NCBI RefSeq assembly: GCF_018861045.1
Contig: NZ_JAHKQJ010000010.1
Location: forward strand, 310,001 to 374,000
DNA: 64,000 bases
Source of the DNA: Octadecabacter sp. B2R22
GTDB lineage: Bacteria > Pseudomonadota > Alphaproteobacteria > Rhodobacterales > Rhodobacteraceae
Direction: 5' to 3'
The notes under the pieces are model-generated. The model had not been told where the DNA came from. It ran no database searches and was given only the letters and a program-made list of their open reading frames with translations. A program made the translations under genes and the position numbers. Shown one piece after another: positions 1 through 8,831 of the stretch (position 1 is the first letter of the stretch; every line of letters starts with the position of its first letter).

Positions 1-618
1 GTGGTGCTAGAACCAACATCTGGCGAAGAAATCCACGACACGGCCTGCGAAGGAGTGTTGTGTCTCAAGGGCAGCTGGCCCGGTCAGATGCGCACCGTTT
101 GGGGTGATCATGATCGGTTCGAAAAGACCTATTTCTCGGACTACAAGGGTTACTACTTCACCGGAGACGGCTGTCGCCGTGATGAAGATGGCGATTATTG
201 GATCACGGGGCGCGTCGATGACGTGATCAACGTGTCCGGTCACCGGATGGGCACCGCCGAAGTCGAAAGCGCACTGGTTGCACACCGCAAAGTCGCCGAA
301 GCTGCCGTCGTTGGCTACCCACACAACATCAAGGGCCAAGGCATCTATTGCTACGTCACGTTGATGAACGACGAAGAACCCAGTGAAGAGTTGCGCAAAG
401 AGTTGCGCACATGGGTACGGACCGAAATCGGCCCCATCGCGGCACCGGACTTGATCCAGTGGGCACCGGGCCTTCCAAAAACACGGTCTGGTAAAATTAT
501 GCGCCGCATCTTGCGTAAGATTGCAGAGAACGACTTTGGCGCGCTGGGCGATACGTCAACACTCGCCGATCCATCCGTGGTCGACGACCTCATCGAAAAC
601 AGAATGAACAAGGAGTAA
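1..618 (+). CDS. acsA: Acetyl-CoA synthetase, C-terminal part (5' end outside window)
   Basis: This is the last 205 residues of an AMP-forming acetyl-CoA synthetase, which converts acetate, ATP and CoA to acetyl-CoA in the cytoplasm. Seen directly: the adenylating-enzyme motifs [13 protein letters not shown] and [16 protein letters not shown] near residues 53-82, and the C-terminal [17 protein letters not shown] segment. In characterised Acs proteins the lysine of SGKIMRR is catalytic and is the target of reversible acetylation. The reading frame is open to the window edge, so the true start lies upstream; full-length proteins are about 650 residues. It is followed after 3 nt by an adenylate kinase, then a DUF4212/symporter pair, which fits an acetate uptake and activation operon. 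Propionyl-CoA synthetase is a less likely alternative. Confidence 0.93.
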   Translation: MVLEPTSGEEIHDTACEGVLCLKGSWPGQMRTVWGDHDRFEKTYFSDYKGYYFTGDGCRRDEDGDYWITGRVDDVINVSGHRMGTAEVESALVAHRKVAEAAVVGYPHNIKGQGIYCYVTLMNDEEPSEELRKELRTWVRTEIGPIAAPDLIQWAPGLPKTRSGKIMRRILRKIAENDFGALGDTSTLADPSVVDDLIENRMNKE

Positions 619-621
619 GGC

Positions 622-1362
622 ATGCGTGATTACAGTAACGTACCCGTCTTTATTTTGCTTGGTCCCCCAGGGGCGGGCAAAGGGACACAAGCAAAGGTTC
701 TTGAAGACCAGTTCGGTCTGATCCAGCTGTCCACAGGGGATTTGTTGCGCCAAGCCGTTGCGGCGGGCACCCCTGCAGGCAATGCAGCGAAATCCGTTAT
801 GGAAGCTGGCGGTTTGGTAAGTGACGAGATCGTCATCAACATCCTGCGTGACCGTCTTGCCGATCCTGATTGTGCGGCGGGCGTGATCCTTGACGGGTTC
901 CCGCGTACGATTCCGCAGGCCGAAGCCCTGTCAGACCTTTTGACGTCCTATGGCACGCAAGTGCACGCCGCGATCAGTCTTGAGGTCGAGGACGATGCAA
1001 TGGTTGAACGGATTTCCGGCCGTCATACCTGCGACGGTTGTGGCGAAGGCTACCACGAGACGTTCAAGCGTCCGGCTGTAGAAGGCATTTGCGATAAGTG
1101 TGGCAGCACGAAATTCCGCCGTCGCGCAGATGATAATGCGGACACAGTGCGCCGACGTCTTGTCGCCTATCACGACGAAACCGCACCGCTGATCTCATTT
1201 TATAAGAAGACGGGTGCGTTGCAGGCATTGGATGCAATGGGCGACATCGGTTCTATTACAAATGAATTGCGGCAAATCGTACGCCCCATCACGATTAATG
1301 TGCGCGGCGTCCAAGTCTCGGATAAGATAACAAAGACTACTCAAATGGAGGAAACACAATGA
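622..1362 (+). CDS. adk: Adenylate kinase, zinc-lid type
   Basis: Adenylate kinase interconverts ATP + AMP and 2 ADP. The P-loop GPPGAGKGTQ is at residues 13-22, the STGDLLR AMP-binding segment follows, and DGFPRT lies near residue 91. The lid has four cysteines in two CxxC pairs (CDGC and CDKC), the usual zinc-binding lid. At 246 residues it is longer than the typical 214, with a C-terminal extension of about 30 residues. Start ATG 622 is preceded by AAGGAG. It lies 3 nt after acsA and overlaps the next gene by 4 nt. Inference: a second, pathway-dedicated copy that would recycle the AMP made by acetyl-CoA synthetase, with the housekeeping adk elsewhere; the window cannot prove this. Confidence 0.92.
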   Translation: MRDYSNVPVFILLGPPGAGKGTQAKVLEDQFGLIQLSTGDLLRQAVAAGTPAGNAAKSVMEAGGLVSDEIVINILRDRLADPDCAAGVILDGFPRTIPQAEALSDLLTSYGTQVHAAISLEVEDDAMVERISGRHTCDGCGEGYHETFKRPAVEGICDKCGSTKFRRRADDNADTVRRRLVAYHDETAPLISFYKKTGALQALDAMGDIGSITNELRQIVRPITINVRGVQVSDKITKTTQMEETQ

Positions 1363-1616
1363 GTGAACAACCGGACCCAAAGGCATATTGGGCAGCCAAT
1401 ATGCGTGTCATTAAGATAAGCTTAGTCATTTGGGCTATCGTCCCATTCGGCTTCGGAATTCTGCTTCGACCAATGCTTTCCGGCATTCAGATCGGCGGAA
1501 CGGACCTTGGTTTCTGGGTGGCCCAGCAGGGCTCCATCCTCGTATTTCTCGCGATCATCTTTTTCTACGCATGGCGTATGAACAAGCTGGACCGTGAACA
1601 CGGCGTAGAGGAATAA
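1359..1616 (+). CDS. DUF4212 small membrane subunit of sodium:solute symporter
   Basis: An 85-residue protein with two hydrophobic segments (about residues 18-37 and 51-70) and the short charged tail typical of DUF4212 proteins, which are encoded immediately upstream of solute:sodium symporters of the acetate type. Start ATG 1359 overlaps the adk stop by 4 nt and has a strong GGAGG 11 nt upstream inside adk. The family is taken to be a small partner subunit of the transporter that follows after 5 nt; its exact role is not established. The pairing with the 599-residue symporter is the main support. Confidence 0.85.
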   Translation: MSEQPDPKAYWAANMRVIKISLVIWAIVPFGFGILLRPMLSGIQIGGTDLGFWVAQQGSILVFLAIIFFYAWRMNKLDREHGVEE

Positions 1617-1621
1617 TCAGC

Positions 1622-3421
1622 ATGGAACAGTTTACCATTAACCTGCTGTTTGTTGGCGCATCTTTCGCGCTCTACATCGGCATCGCGATCTGGGCCCGTG
1701 CGGGTTCCACATCTGAGTTTTACGCCGCGGGTCGCGGTGTTCACCCTGTAACCAACGGTATGGCGACGGCTGCTGACTGGATGTCTGCTGCGTCGTTTAT
1801 CTCGATGGCGGGTCTGATTGCCTTCACCGGATACGACAACTCGTCCTTCCTGATGGGCTGGACTGGCGGCTATGTTCTGCTGGCTCTGCTTTTGGCACCG
1901 TATTTGCGCAAGTTCGGTAAATACACTGTGTCCGAGTTCATCGGTGACCGTTTCTATTCACCAACGGCGCGTCTGGTTGCTGTGATCTGTCTGATCATTG
2001 CGTCTACAACATACGTGATCGGTCAGATGACAGGTGTTGGCGTTGCGTTCGGGCGCTTCCTTGAGATTTCCAACACGGCTGGTCTTTTGATCGGTGCATG
2101 TGTGGTTTTCGCATACGCGGTTTTCGGTGGCATGAAAGGTGTGACGTACACGCAGGTTGCGCAATACGTTGTTCTGATCCTCGCCTACACGATCCCTGCT
2201 GTGTTCATCTCTTTGCAGCTGACAGGTAACCCAATTCCGGGTCTTGGTCTGTTTAGTGAAACAGCCAACGCGGGCGGCGAAGGCAGCGTTTACTTGCTGC
2301 AAAAGCTTGACCAAGTCGTGACCGATTTGGGCTTTGCCAGCTACACAGAAGCTCACAAAGACAACCTGAACATGGTTTTGTTCACGCTGTCCTTGATGAT
2401 TGGTACAGCTGGTCTGCCTCACGTCATCATGCGCTTCTTCACGGTTCCAAAAGTGTCTGACGCTCGTTGGTCCGCTGGTTGGGCGCTTGTCTTTATCGCT
2501 CTGCTTTACCTCACAGCTCCGGCTGTTGGTGCGATGGCGCGTTTGAACATCACCAACCTGATGTGGCCTGATGGCACAAATGGCGAAGCGGTATCTGTTC
2601 AGATGATCGAAGAAGATGCGGCCTATGACTGGATGGAAACATGGCAGAAAACCGGTCTTCTCGATTGGGAAGACAAGAACGGTGACGGTCGCATTCAGTA
2701 CTACAACGATCAGTCTGATGCGATGGCAGAGCGTGCCGCGGCAAACGGTTGGGAAGGCAATGAGCTGACCAACTTCAACCGTGACATCCTCGTGCTTGCT
2801 AACCCTGAAATCGCAAGCTTGCCAAGCTGGGTCATCGGCCTTGTTGCGGCAGGTGGTCTTGCGGCTGCGTTGTCCACTGCGGCTGGTTTGTTGTTGGCGA
2901 TCTCAAGTGCGGTGTCCCACGACTTGCTGAAGGGTCAACTGACTCCGAACATGTCAGAGAAGAACGAGCTGTTGTCGGCACGTATCGCAATGGCGATTGC
3001 CATTGTGGTTGCGACGATCCTTGGTTTGAACCCTCCGGGCTTTGCGGCGCAAACTGTGGCCTTGGCCTTTGGTCTTGCTGCGGCGTCTATCTTCCCGGCA
3101 TTGATGATGGGTATCTTCTCCAAGCGGGTTAACAACGTTGGCGCAGTTGCGGGCATGTTGTCCGGTCTGACGTTCACGCTGGTTTACATCTTCCTGCACA
3201 AGGGTTGGTTGTTCATTGCTGGAACAAACTCGTTCCCTGATACGGTTGACGGATCCCTCTTTGGTATCCAGTCCACTGCGATCGGTGCGGTTGGTGCTGC
3301 GATCAACTTTGCGGTTGCTTACGCTGTGTCCATGTCCACCAAAGACACACCGCAAGAGATCAAAGACTTGGTCGAAAGCGTGCGTGTACCTGCTGGTGCC
3401 GGCGAAGCCGTAGACCACTAA
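1622..3421 (+). CDS. actP: Cation/acetate-type solute symporter (ActP-like)
   Basis: A 599-residue sodium:solute symporter of the SSF family. It has about 13 hydrophobic segments, the SSF-type early motif FYAAGRGVHPVTNGMA near residue 33, and GGMKGVTYTQVAQY near residue 162. A hydrophilic insertion at about residues 310-385 rich in Asp/Glu/Trp is characteristic of the branch that pairs with DUF4212. Start ATG 1622 is preceded by GAGGAAT. The position directly after acsA-adk-DUF4212 points to uptake of acetate or a similar short carboxylate. The substrate is inferred from family and context; other monocarboxylates are possible. It is followed by a strong hairpin. Confidence 0.88.
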   Translation: MEQFTINLLFVGASFALYIGIAIWARAGSTSEFYAAGRGVHPVTNGMATAADWMSAASFISMAGLIAFTGYDNSSFLMGWTGGYVLLALLLAPYLRKFGKYTVSEFIGDRFYSPTARLVAVICLIIASTTYVIGQMTGVGVAFGRFLEISNTAGLLIGACVVFAYAVFGGMKGVTYTQVAQYVVLILAYTIPAVFISLQLTGNPIPGLGLFSETANAGGEGSVYLLQKLDQVVTDLGFASYTEAHKDNLNMVLFTLSLMIGTAGLPHVIMRFFTVPKVSDARWSAGWALVFIALLYLTAPAVGAMARLNITNLMWPDGTNGEAVSVQMIEEDAAYDWMETWQKTGLLDWEDKNGDGRIQYYNDQSDAMAERAAANGWEGNELTNFNRDILVLANPEIASLPSWVIGLVAAGGLAAALSTAAGLLLAISSAVSHDLLKGQLTPNMSEKNELLSARIAMAIAIVVATILGLNPPGFAAQTVALAFGLAAASIFPALMMGIFSKRVNNVGAVAGMLSGLTFTLVYIFLHKGWLFIAGTNSFPDTVDGSLFGIQSTAIGAVGAAINFAVAYAVSMSTKDTPQEIKDLVESVRVPAGAGEAVDH

Positions 3422-3428
3422 AACGAAC

Positions 3429-3457
3429 GGTTCTGGCGCAGTCCTTGCGCCAGAACC
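3429..3457. terminator. Strong hairpin between symporter and DUF294 gene
   Basis: A perfect 11-bp inverted repeat, GGTTCTGGCGC at 3429-3439 and GCGCCAGAACC at 3447-3457, with a 7-nt loop. It is followed by ACCTCTTACC, not a clean T-run, so it may be a partial terminator, an mRNA-stabilising end for the upstream operon, or both. It sits in the 60-nt gap before the next co-directional gene. Confidence 0.55.
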
Positions 3458-3481
3458 ACCTCTTACCGAAGGGCCGCCATT

Positions 3482-5299
3482 GTGACGATTGATCAACCAT
3501 CCATCTTGTCCCATCTGCATCCCTATGACGTGCTGTCAGACGACACGCGCACCGAAATTCTAGAGCAAAGCGAATGGATTGACGTTGGCAAAGGCCAACA
3601 GGTCTACAGCTACGGCGACCGCCTTAAAGGTCTCTTTGTCATCGAGAGCGGACAGATCTCTGTCACCGATGAAAACGGCGTTGCTTTGTCTTTGCTCACC
3701 CGCGAAAACTCCTTTGGCGAACGCGGCTTGCTACGCGACGGATTGGCCGTCACGACAGCCACCGCCCAAGAAGACTGCCGCCTGCTTCGTATTCCCGCCA
3801 CGATGTTTCATGATCTCTTGTCGAAACACGAGGCCTTTCAGCGGTTCTTTGACCGCCGCCGCCCGACCACTGCAGCGCGCTCCAGCGATCTGACAAGCGT
3901 GCGCGTTGAGGCCCTGATGGCTTCCGCACCGGCAGCCTGCGCGCCTGATACGACCCTTAAGGCGGCAGGGCGTATTATGCGCGACAAACATATTTCTTGC
4001 CTGTGCGTTGTGGCCGAAGACCGTCTTGTCGGCATCATAACCCTGCGCGATATCGTCAACAAAGCTGTTGCCGAGGACCTGCCCAAAGACGCCCCCGTCA
4101 GCACCATCATGACCGAAAACCCGCGCGTTCTTTCGCCTGATGCCATCGGATCGGACGTGCTGCACATGATGATGGAATACCGGTTGGGTCATCTCCCTGT
4201 CGTCGCTGCGGGTCGCCTTGTTGGTATCGTGACGCAGACTGATCTGACACGCTTTCAGGCCTCCCATGCCGCCAGTTTTGTGGCCCAAGCCGCGCAAGCT
4301 GTGTCTCAGAAGGATTTGGCCCAAATCACCGCCGGCATTCCTGATCTTCTTGTCCAACTTGTTGCTGCTGGAAACCGGCACGATACGGTCACGCGAATGA
4401 TCACGGATATTGCCGACGTGGTCACCCGCCGCCTGTTGCGCATGGCCGAGGAAAAGTTCGGTCCGGCCCCCGCGCGCTACCTTTGGTTGGCCTGCGGATC
4501 ACAAGGCCGACAAGAACAAACCGGCGTGTCCGATCAGGATAATTGCTTGATCATCGAGGACGGGGTCAGCGAAACAGACATTCAATATTTCCAGAAGTTC
4601 GCGCAGTTCGTCAGCGACGGCTTGGACGCCTGTGGCTACATATATTGCCCTGGCGACATGATGGCGACGAACCCGCGCTGGCTGCAACCTTTGGCCGTCT
4701 GGAAAGAGTATTTTACAAGCTGGATCGCAACGCCCGACAAAGAGGCCCAGCTTCTGGCGTCGGTGATGTTTGATCTGCGCCCCATTGGCGGGGACGAAAC
4801 TTTGTTTGAGGATCTGCACCGCCAAACGCTGGAAATGGCGGCGGCCAATTCGATCTTCACGGCGCATATGGCCACGAACGCCTTGACCCAAGCCACGCCA
4901 CTTGGCCTGTTGCGCGGCATTACAACGATCCGCGCAGGCGAGCACCGCAATACGATCGATACCAAGTTGAACGGCGTGGTCCCGGTGGTCGATCTGGGTC
5001 GGATGTATGCGCTTCAGGGGCAGTTATCGGCGTTGAATACCCGCGCCCGCCTAGAGGCTGCCTTGGCTGCTGGCATGATCAGCAAAAGCGGCGGCAGCGA
5101 TCTTCTTGATGCCTATGATTTTGTCGCGCAAACACGGCTGGAACATCAGGCCAAGCTGATCAAGCAAGGCAAAGCGCCGGACAACTTCCTGGCCCCCGCG
5201 ACCCTTTCAGGATTTGAAAGGAGCCACCTGCGCGACGCCTTTGTCGTAATCAAAACAATGCAGTCCGCCCTGATGCAGGGGCGCGGCAACCTCGCCTAG
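3482..5299 (+). CDS. cNMP-binding / CBS / DUF294 nucleotidyltransferase-like protein
   Basis: A 605-residue cytoplasmic protein with an N-terminal cyclic-nucleotide-binding-like domain (about 15-125), two CBS domains (about 140-265), a DUF294 putative nucleotidyltransferase domain and a C-terminal DUF294 partner domain. The nucleotidyltransferase-like signature GSQGRQEQ at about 339-346 is followed by SDQDN near 350, resembling the GlnD/GlnE-type catalytic GSxxRxE...DxD pattern. Start GTG 3482 has AAGGG about 8 nt upstream. Genes of this architecture commonly sit beside acetate symporters and a DnaQ-type exonuclease, as here. A role in sensing adenylate or cyclic nucleotide state to control transport is plausible but unproven. 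It is one of three proteins in this window with a cyclic-nucleotide-binding-like domain. Confidence 0.85.
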   Translation: MTIDQPSILSHLHPYDVLSDDTRTEILEQSEWIDVGKGQQVYSYGDRLKGLFVIESGQISVTDENGVALSLLTRENSFGERGLLRDGLAVTTATAQEDCRLLRIPATMFHDLLSKHEAFQRFFDRRRPTTAARSSDLTSVRVEALMASAPAACAPDTTLKAAGRIMRDKHISCLCVVAEDRLVGIITLRDIVNKAVAEDLPKDAPVSTIMTENPRVLSPDAIGSDVLHMMMEYRLGHLPVVAAGRLVGIVTQTDLTRFQASHAASFVAQAAQAVSQKDLAQITAGIPDLLVQLVAAGNRHDTVTRMITDIADVVTRRLLRMAEEKFGPAPARYLWLACGSQGRQEQTGVSDQDNCLIIEDGVSETDIQYFQKFAQFVSDGLDACGYIYCPGDMMATNPRWLQPLAVWKEYFTSWIATPDKEAQLLASVMFDLRPIGGDETLFEDLHRQTLEMAAANSIFTAHMATNALTQATPLGLLRGITTIRAGEHRNTIDTKLNGVVPVVDLGRMYALQGQLSALNTRARLEAALAAGMISKSGGSDLLDAYDFVAQTRLEHQAKLIKQGKAPDNFLAPATLSGFERSHLRDAFVVIKTMQSALMQGRGNLA

Positions 5300-5317
5300 A
5301 CGAAGAAGGAACGATCC

Positions 5318-5839
5318 ATGTTTTTCGAACTCATTGGGACCATCGTGGCAGGTGTCGCCGCCGCGCTTTTGGTCTGGGCTATAAACCGCTCTCTCAAAGG
5401 GCGGTTGCCGTCTTGGTTGGTTCCTGTGGCTGCGGGCGCGGCGATGTTGACCGCAACAATCTCAAGTGAATACAGCTGGTTTTCCCGCGCACAGTCGCAC
5501 ATGCCAGAGGGGTTCGTTGTGGCCGAAACCGTGGAAGAAACTCAGTTTTACCGCCCGTGGACATACGCCAAACCTTTTGTAAGCCGCTTTATTGCAGTCG
5601 ATCAGGCCACAGCGCGCACCAACCCGTCTTATCCGGATCAAAGGATCGTTGATCTGGTGATCTATGGCCGCTGGGCACGTACGGCGAAAATTCCGGCCTT
5701 GTTTGATTGCGCCGAAAATGCCCGTGCCGATTTGGTAGATGGCGTCGAATTCGGAACCGACGGTGAGGTAATGAACGCCGAATGGCACACTATGGATGCA
5801 GATGCGCCGCTGCTGCGGGCAGCCTGCACGGATATCTGA
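5318..5839 (+). CDS. Unknown membrane protein, 173 aa
   Basis: I do not recognise a named family. The protein has two hydrophobic segments at its N-terminus (about residues 3-23 and 33-50) separated by a short basic loop, followed by a soluble region of about 120 residues containing two cysteines. If the first segment starts in the cytoplasm, the soluble part would also be cytoplasmic unless the second helix is re-entrant; topology is uncertain. Start ATG 5318 has AAGGA 9 nt upstream. It lies between the DUF294 protein and the exonuclease, 1 nt from the latter, so it is very probably in the same operon. Confidence 0.75.
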   Translation: MFFELIGTIVAGVAAALLVWAINRSLKGRLPSWLVPVAAGAAMLTATISSEYSWFSRAQSHMPEGFVVAETVEETQFYRPWTYAKPFVSRFIAVDQATARTNPSYPDQRIVDLVIYGRWARTAKIPALFDCAENARADLVDGVEFGTDGEVMNAEWHTMDADAPLLRAACTDI

Positions 5840-5840
5840 T

Positions 5841-7232
5841 ATGAAACATCTGAGCCTACGCACCCGAATTTTGTTGTTCTTCTGCCTGCTGGCGATTGGC
5901 GGCGTGGCTATAATCCTGTCCGCTTTGTGGATCGGGTATCGACAGCTTGCCAACCCCGAAGCCATGTCCGCATTCATCACAGCCGGCTTGATATCCGGTT
6001 TCGGGATAACAGGGCTCGTGGCGCTGATTTGGTTGTTGTTTGACGACAACGTCAGCAAACCGATTGAGGCCATCGCCGCCAGCTTGCGGGTCCGTGCCCA
6101 CGTTGATGTCAACACGCCGCTAGACGTGACGACGGCCAAGTATCTCGGGGATCTGGCACCCGCCGCATCGGCCATGGGCTCGGTCCTTGAAAACATAAAG
6201 CGCTCGCAAGCGGAAATGGCGGAGAAAGAGCTCGCGGAGGTGAGGGCACAGCGTGACCGGCTGGTGGAAATCTTGTCCGACGTTCCCATCGCTACATTCC
6301 TGGCGACGGGCAATCATCAGATTATCCTTTATGATGGGCAGGCCGCGTCTGTGATGGAACAGGTTGGCGCCGCGCGTTTGAAGACATCGTTGTTCGACTA
6401 TTTTGAGGAGGCCGAGATTCTCACCGCCTTGTCTCAATTGCACGACACAGGCATTGATCGCATGCAAATCACCACAGTGTCGCGAAACGATACTGTCTAT
6501 TCCGGTCACATCAGAACCTTTGGGCCCAAAGCGGGCTATACCTTGATGCTTGAACCGCTAGAGCCAACGGCGGCGCGCCCGTTGACGTATGATTTCGATC
6601 TGCTGAACGCGGCGCCGTCTGATAGCCTCTCTAACACTCAGCTCCGTGACTTGGTCTATGTCGTGTTCGATAGCGAAACTACGGGGCTGGATCCCGTGAC
6701 GGATGAAGTTGTCCAATTGGGTGCGGTTCGGGTCGTGAACGGAAAAGTCGTTGCGGGCGAGGCCTTTGAAACTTTGGTCAATCCGGGAATACCGATCCCG
6801 AAACGATCTACGGACGTGCATGGCGTTAGCAACGCAATGATTGCTGATGCCCCCCCGTTTGATGAGGTCTGCGTCAAGTTTCACGGGTTTGCCACTGGGG
6901 CGGTTTTTGTCGCGCACAACGCTGCATTTGATATGGCGTTTTTGCACAAGCAATCGCCGAAGATAGATCGCGTTTTTGACCAACCTGTCCTCGACACGGT
7001 CCTTATGTCAGCAGCGGTATTTGGTGGTTCTGCTGTTCATACACTAGATGCACTGTGCGACCGGCTCGGGATCGTCATTCCTCAAGAGCTTCGCCACACA
7101 GCCATGGGAGACGCCGTCGCAACGGCGGATGCTCTTGTGGCCATGATCGTGATCCTAGAAGCGCGCGGCATTCAAACTTTTGGCGCGCTCGAAAAAGAGA
7201 TGATCAAGCATCGTAGAATTCTCAAAACCTGA
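5841..7232 (+). CDS. Membrane-anchored DnaQ-family 3'-5' exonuclease
   Basis: A 463-residue protein. Two hydrophobic segments at about 9-29 and 44-68 are followed by a HAMP/PAS-like linker (about 70-235) and a DEDDh exonuclease domain from about 270. The exonuclease motifs are intact: DSETTGLDP (Exo I, about 276), HNAAFD (Exo II, about 357) and HTAMGDAVATADA (Exo III, about 418). DNA polymerase III epsilon has the same fold but is shorter and soluble, so this is a paralogue and not the replicative proofreader. The start at ATG 5841 is chosen because it follows the previous stop by 1 nt; an in-frame ATG at 5796 would overlap that gene. Its conserved place beside actP and DUF294 proteins suggests a shared signalling role, not simple DNA repair. 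Confidence 0.85.
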   Translation: MKHLSLRTRILLFFCLLAIGGVAIILSALWIGYRQLANPEAMSAFITAGLISGFGITGLVALIWLLFDDNVSKPIEAIAASLRVRAHVDVNTPLDVTTAKYLGDLAPAASAMGSVLENIKRSQAEMAEKELAEVRAQRDRLVEILSDVPIATFLATGNHQIILYDGQAASVMEQVGAARLKTSLFDYFEEAEILTALSQLHDTGIDRMQITTVSRNDTVYSGHIRTFGPKAGYTLMLEPLEPTAARPLTYDFDLLNAAPSDSLSNTQLRDLVYVVFDSETTGLDPVTDEVVQLGAVRVVNGKVVAGEAFETLVNPGIPIPKRSTDVHGVSNAMIADAPPFDEVCVKFHGFATGAVFVAHNAAFDMAFLHKQSPKIDRVFDQPVLDTVLMSAAVFGGSAVHTLDALCDRLGIVIPQELRHTAMGDAVATADALVAMIVILEARGIQTFGALEKEMIKHRRILKT

Positions 7233-7743
7233 ACGGGCATAGTGTCATCCATCGACCTGTCCCTGTTCTTTGCGACACGAACTGCTTGCCGGCACTCTGG
7301 TTGATGTCGATAATGGCCGGGTTTCGGAGGTCATTCTATCAACGCCCTGATAGCGGGCATGCGTTATGATGCCAAAAATAGAAAATCGACGCTCGGTCCT
7401 GCCAGTTTCAACGCCTCGGACCAAAGCAGCAACGCTTCGGCTTTCGAGTCGAAGGCCGATCATCGGAACAACCAGAGACCAGCTCTCCAGGCAAGTCGGA
7501 CGGTTAGCACGATGCCGGTCTTTCGCTTTCTGGATTAAGCCATAAGCGAGGACGGATATTACGAACATGAGAAAACTGCTTTCTCATTCTCATGTTAGAT
7601 AGGTGGATCACTGCAGTATTTTACGGGGGTTGCGCATTGCATGAACGTCAGCTTTGCGGAGCAACCCGCTGTTTCTCGAGCAAGTATGCATGCTATAGCT
7701 TGCCGACGAACAACAAATCTCAATTGTTGTAGAAAGGCGCATT
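7233..7743. other. Gene-poor stretch with a compound inverted repeat
   Basis: No convincing gene in 511 nt. The only structure I see is a compound hairpin at 7564-7596: AACATGAGAA (7564-7573) pairs with TTCTCATGTT (7587-7596), while ATGAGAAA (7567-7574) can instead pair with TTTCTCAT (7580-7587). The two folds exclude each other. An open frame on + at about 7312-7538 has a faint similarity to the end of IS3-type transposases, too weak to call. AAAGG near 7733 serves as ribosome-binding site for the next gene. Confidence 0.4.
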
Positions 7744-8682
7744 TTGACCAAGTATCCGTTTGATCTTGAGGCGCTGTCAGATGCCGCTCAAGCCCTACTG
7801 GCGGCGAATTGCTTCAAACATAGTTATGAGTTAGCCAATCAGCTACGCGATGACGTGAAGGCTGGGCCGAACCCGAATAGCCTCACTGCGCTGGCTTGGG
7901 TGCTCACCGAAATCGTAGAGAGTGGTGTGTATGTGGATGACCTTTGGAACGATATCCAAGAAGCTCGTGACGCACTCGCCGCCGCCTTAGGCCTTGACCC
8001 AGAACTGATGCGGTATGACCCTTTTGTTGAGCAACAAGAGCGGACAGGCATTGTTTGTGATCGCGTCTTAAAATTCGAACAAGTGGAGCAGGCAAGGCTA
8101 TCAAAGGCCAAAGACAAGAACGGCAGCGGCCTCACGGCACAACAGGCGGCAGACATTGCCTATGAATCGAAAGATCCCGAGGAAATAGCTCACTATTTTT
8201 TGCTTGCAGCAGAAATGATTGAAGCAACGGACCCCGGCAAAGCCACCTGGTATCTGAACAGCAGGACCAGCGCGCTCTTGGACTTATGTAGATGGGATGA
8301 AGCCGAGCCGCAGCTTCGTCGAATGACACAAGGCAATGCATCTGTCGATTTTTGGGTCGAACAGGGTTTCGTCGGACTACTTAGAATTGCGGCTGCCAAA
8401 TCGGATGCTGGTGACTTTAAGAAAATCTGGAGCCAAGCTCGCTCTGCCAGTTCAGCCATTCCGGGAACAACTCCTTATTACTACAAAGTTCTTGGCTTCG
8501 GTGTTGAGCAGGATTTCTTTGATTTCGTTGGTCTGGCATTCAAAAAGCTCACCGAGAACAAAGCATACAAGAAGTCGAATGAAGATCAGGCACTTCTTGA
8601 GCTTGCGTCCGATTACATTGGGCAAAAGTCGCTTCAAACGCCCTGGGGTAAACTCCGTTCGCTATTTCGATTTGATGTTTAA
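7744..8682 (+). CDS. Unknown protein, 312 aa, helical-repeat-like
   Basis: I do not recognise this protein. It is 312 residues, soluble, and predicted by eye to be mostly alpha-helical, with Ala/Leu/Trp-rich helix pairs (for example around residues 155-250) resembling a TPR-like solenoid. There is no signal peptide or membrane segment. The start is TTG 7744, preceded by GAAAGG about 8 nt upstream; no better ATG exists near the N-terminus. It stands alone between a gene-poor stretch and the convergent aminotransferase, so context gives no function. The long upstream gap and isolated position would fit an acquired gene. Confidence 0.7.
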   Translation: MTKYPFDLEALSDAAQALLAANCFKHSYELANQLRDDVKAGPNPNSLTALAWVLTEIVESGVYVDDLWNDIQEARDALAAALGLDPELMRYDPFVEQQERTGIVCDRVLKFEQVEQARLSKAKDKNGSGLTAQQAADIAYESKDPEEIAHYFLLAAEMIEATDPGKATWYLNSRTSALLDLCRWDEAEPQLRRMTQGNASVDFWVEQGFVGLLRIAAAKSDAGDFKKIWSQARSASSAIPGTTPYYYKVLGFGVEQDFFDFVGLAFKKLTENKAYKKSNEDQALLELASDYIGQKSLQTPWGKLRSLFRFDV

Positions 8683-8831
8683 GTCGATGCCCTTTGCATC
8701 GGCAAGACACCGGTAGCGTTTGGAGATAGCATGCGTAATTGGGCTGACACAGCACTTTGGCTTGCAATCAAAAGGCTTTGACGTCGTTTGTATTCAAGCA
8801 CGACAGGTTAGCGCCGCGTTGAGCCATCTTG

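Noticed and set aside
7312-7538. Possible IS3-type transposase remnant (RYDAKNRKSTLG segment)
   Set aside because: Only about 12 residues resemble the transposase end, with no DDE motifs, no terminal repeats and no upstream continuation.
7245-7568. 107-codon minus-strand ORF
   Set aside because: No ribosome-binding site, Arg/Ser-rich non-coding composition, no recognisable domain.
8731-8781. 16-codon ORF with GGAGA upstream
   Set aside because: Too short to distinguish from chance; no flanking regulatory structure.
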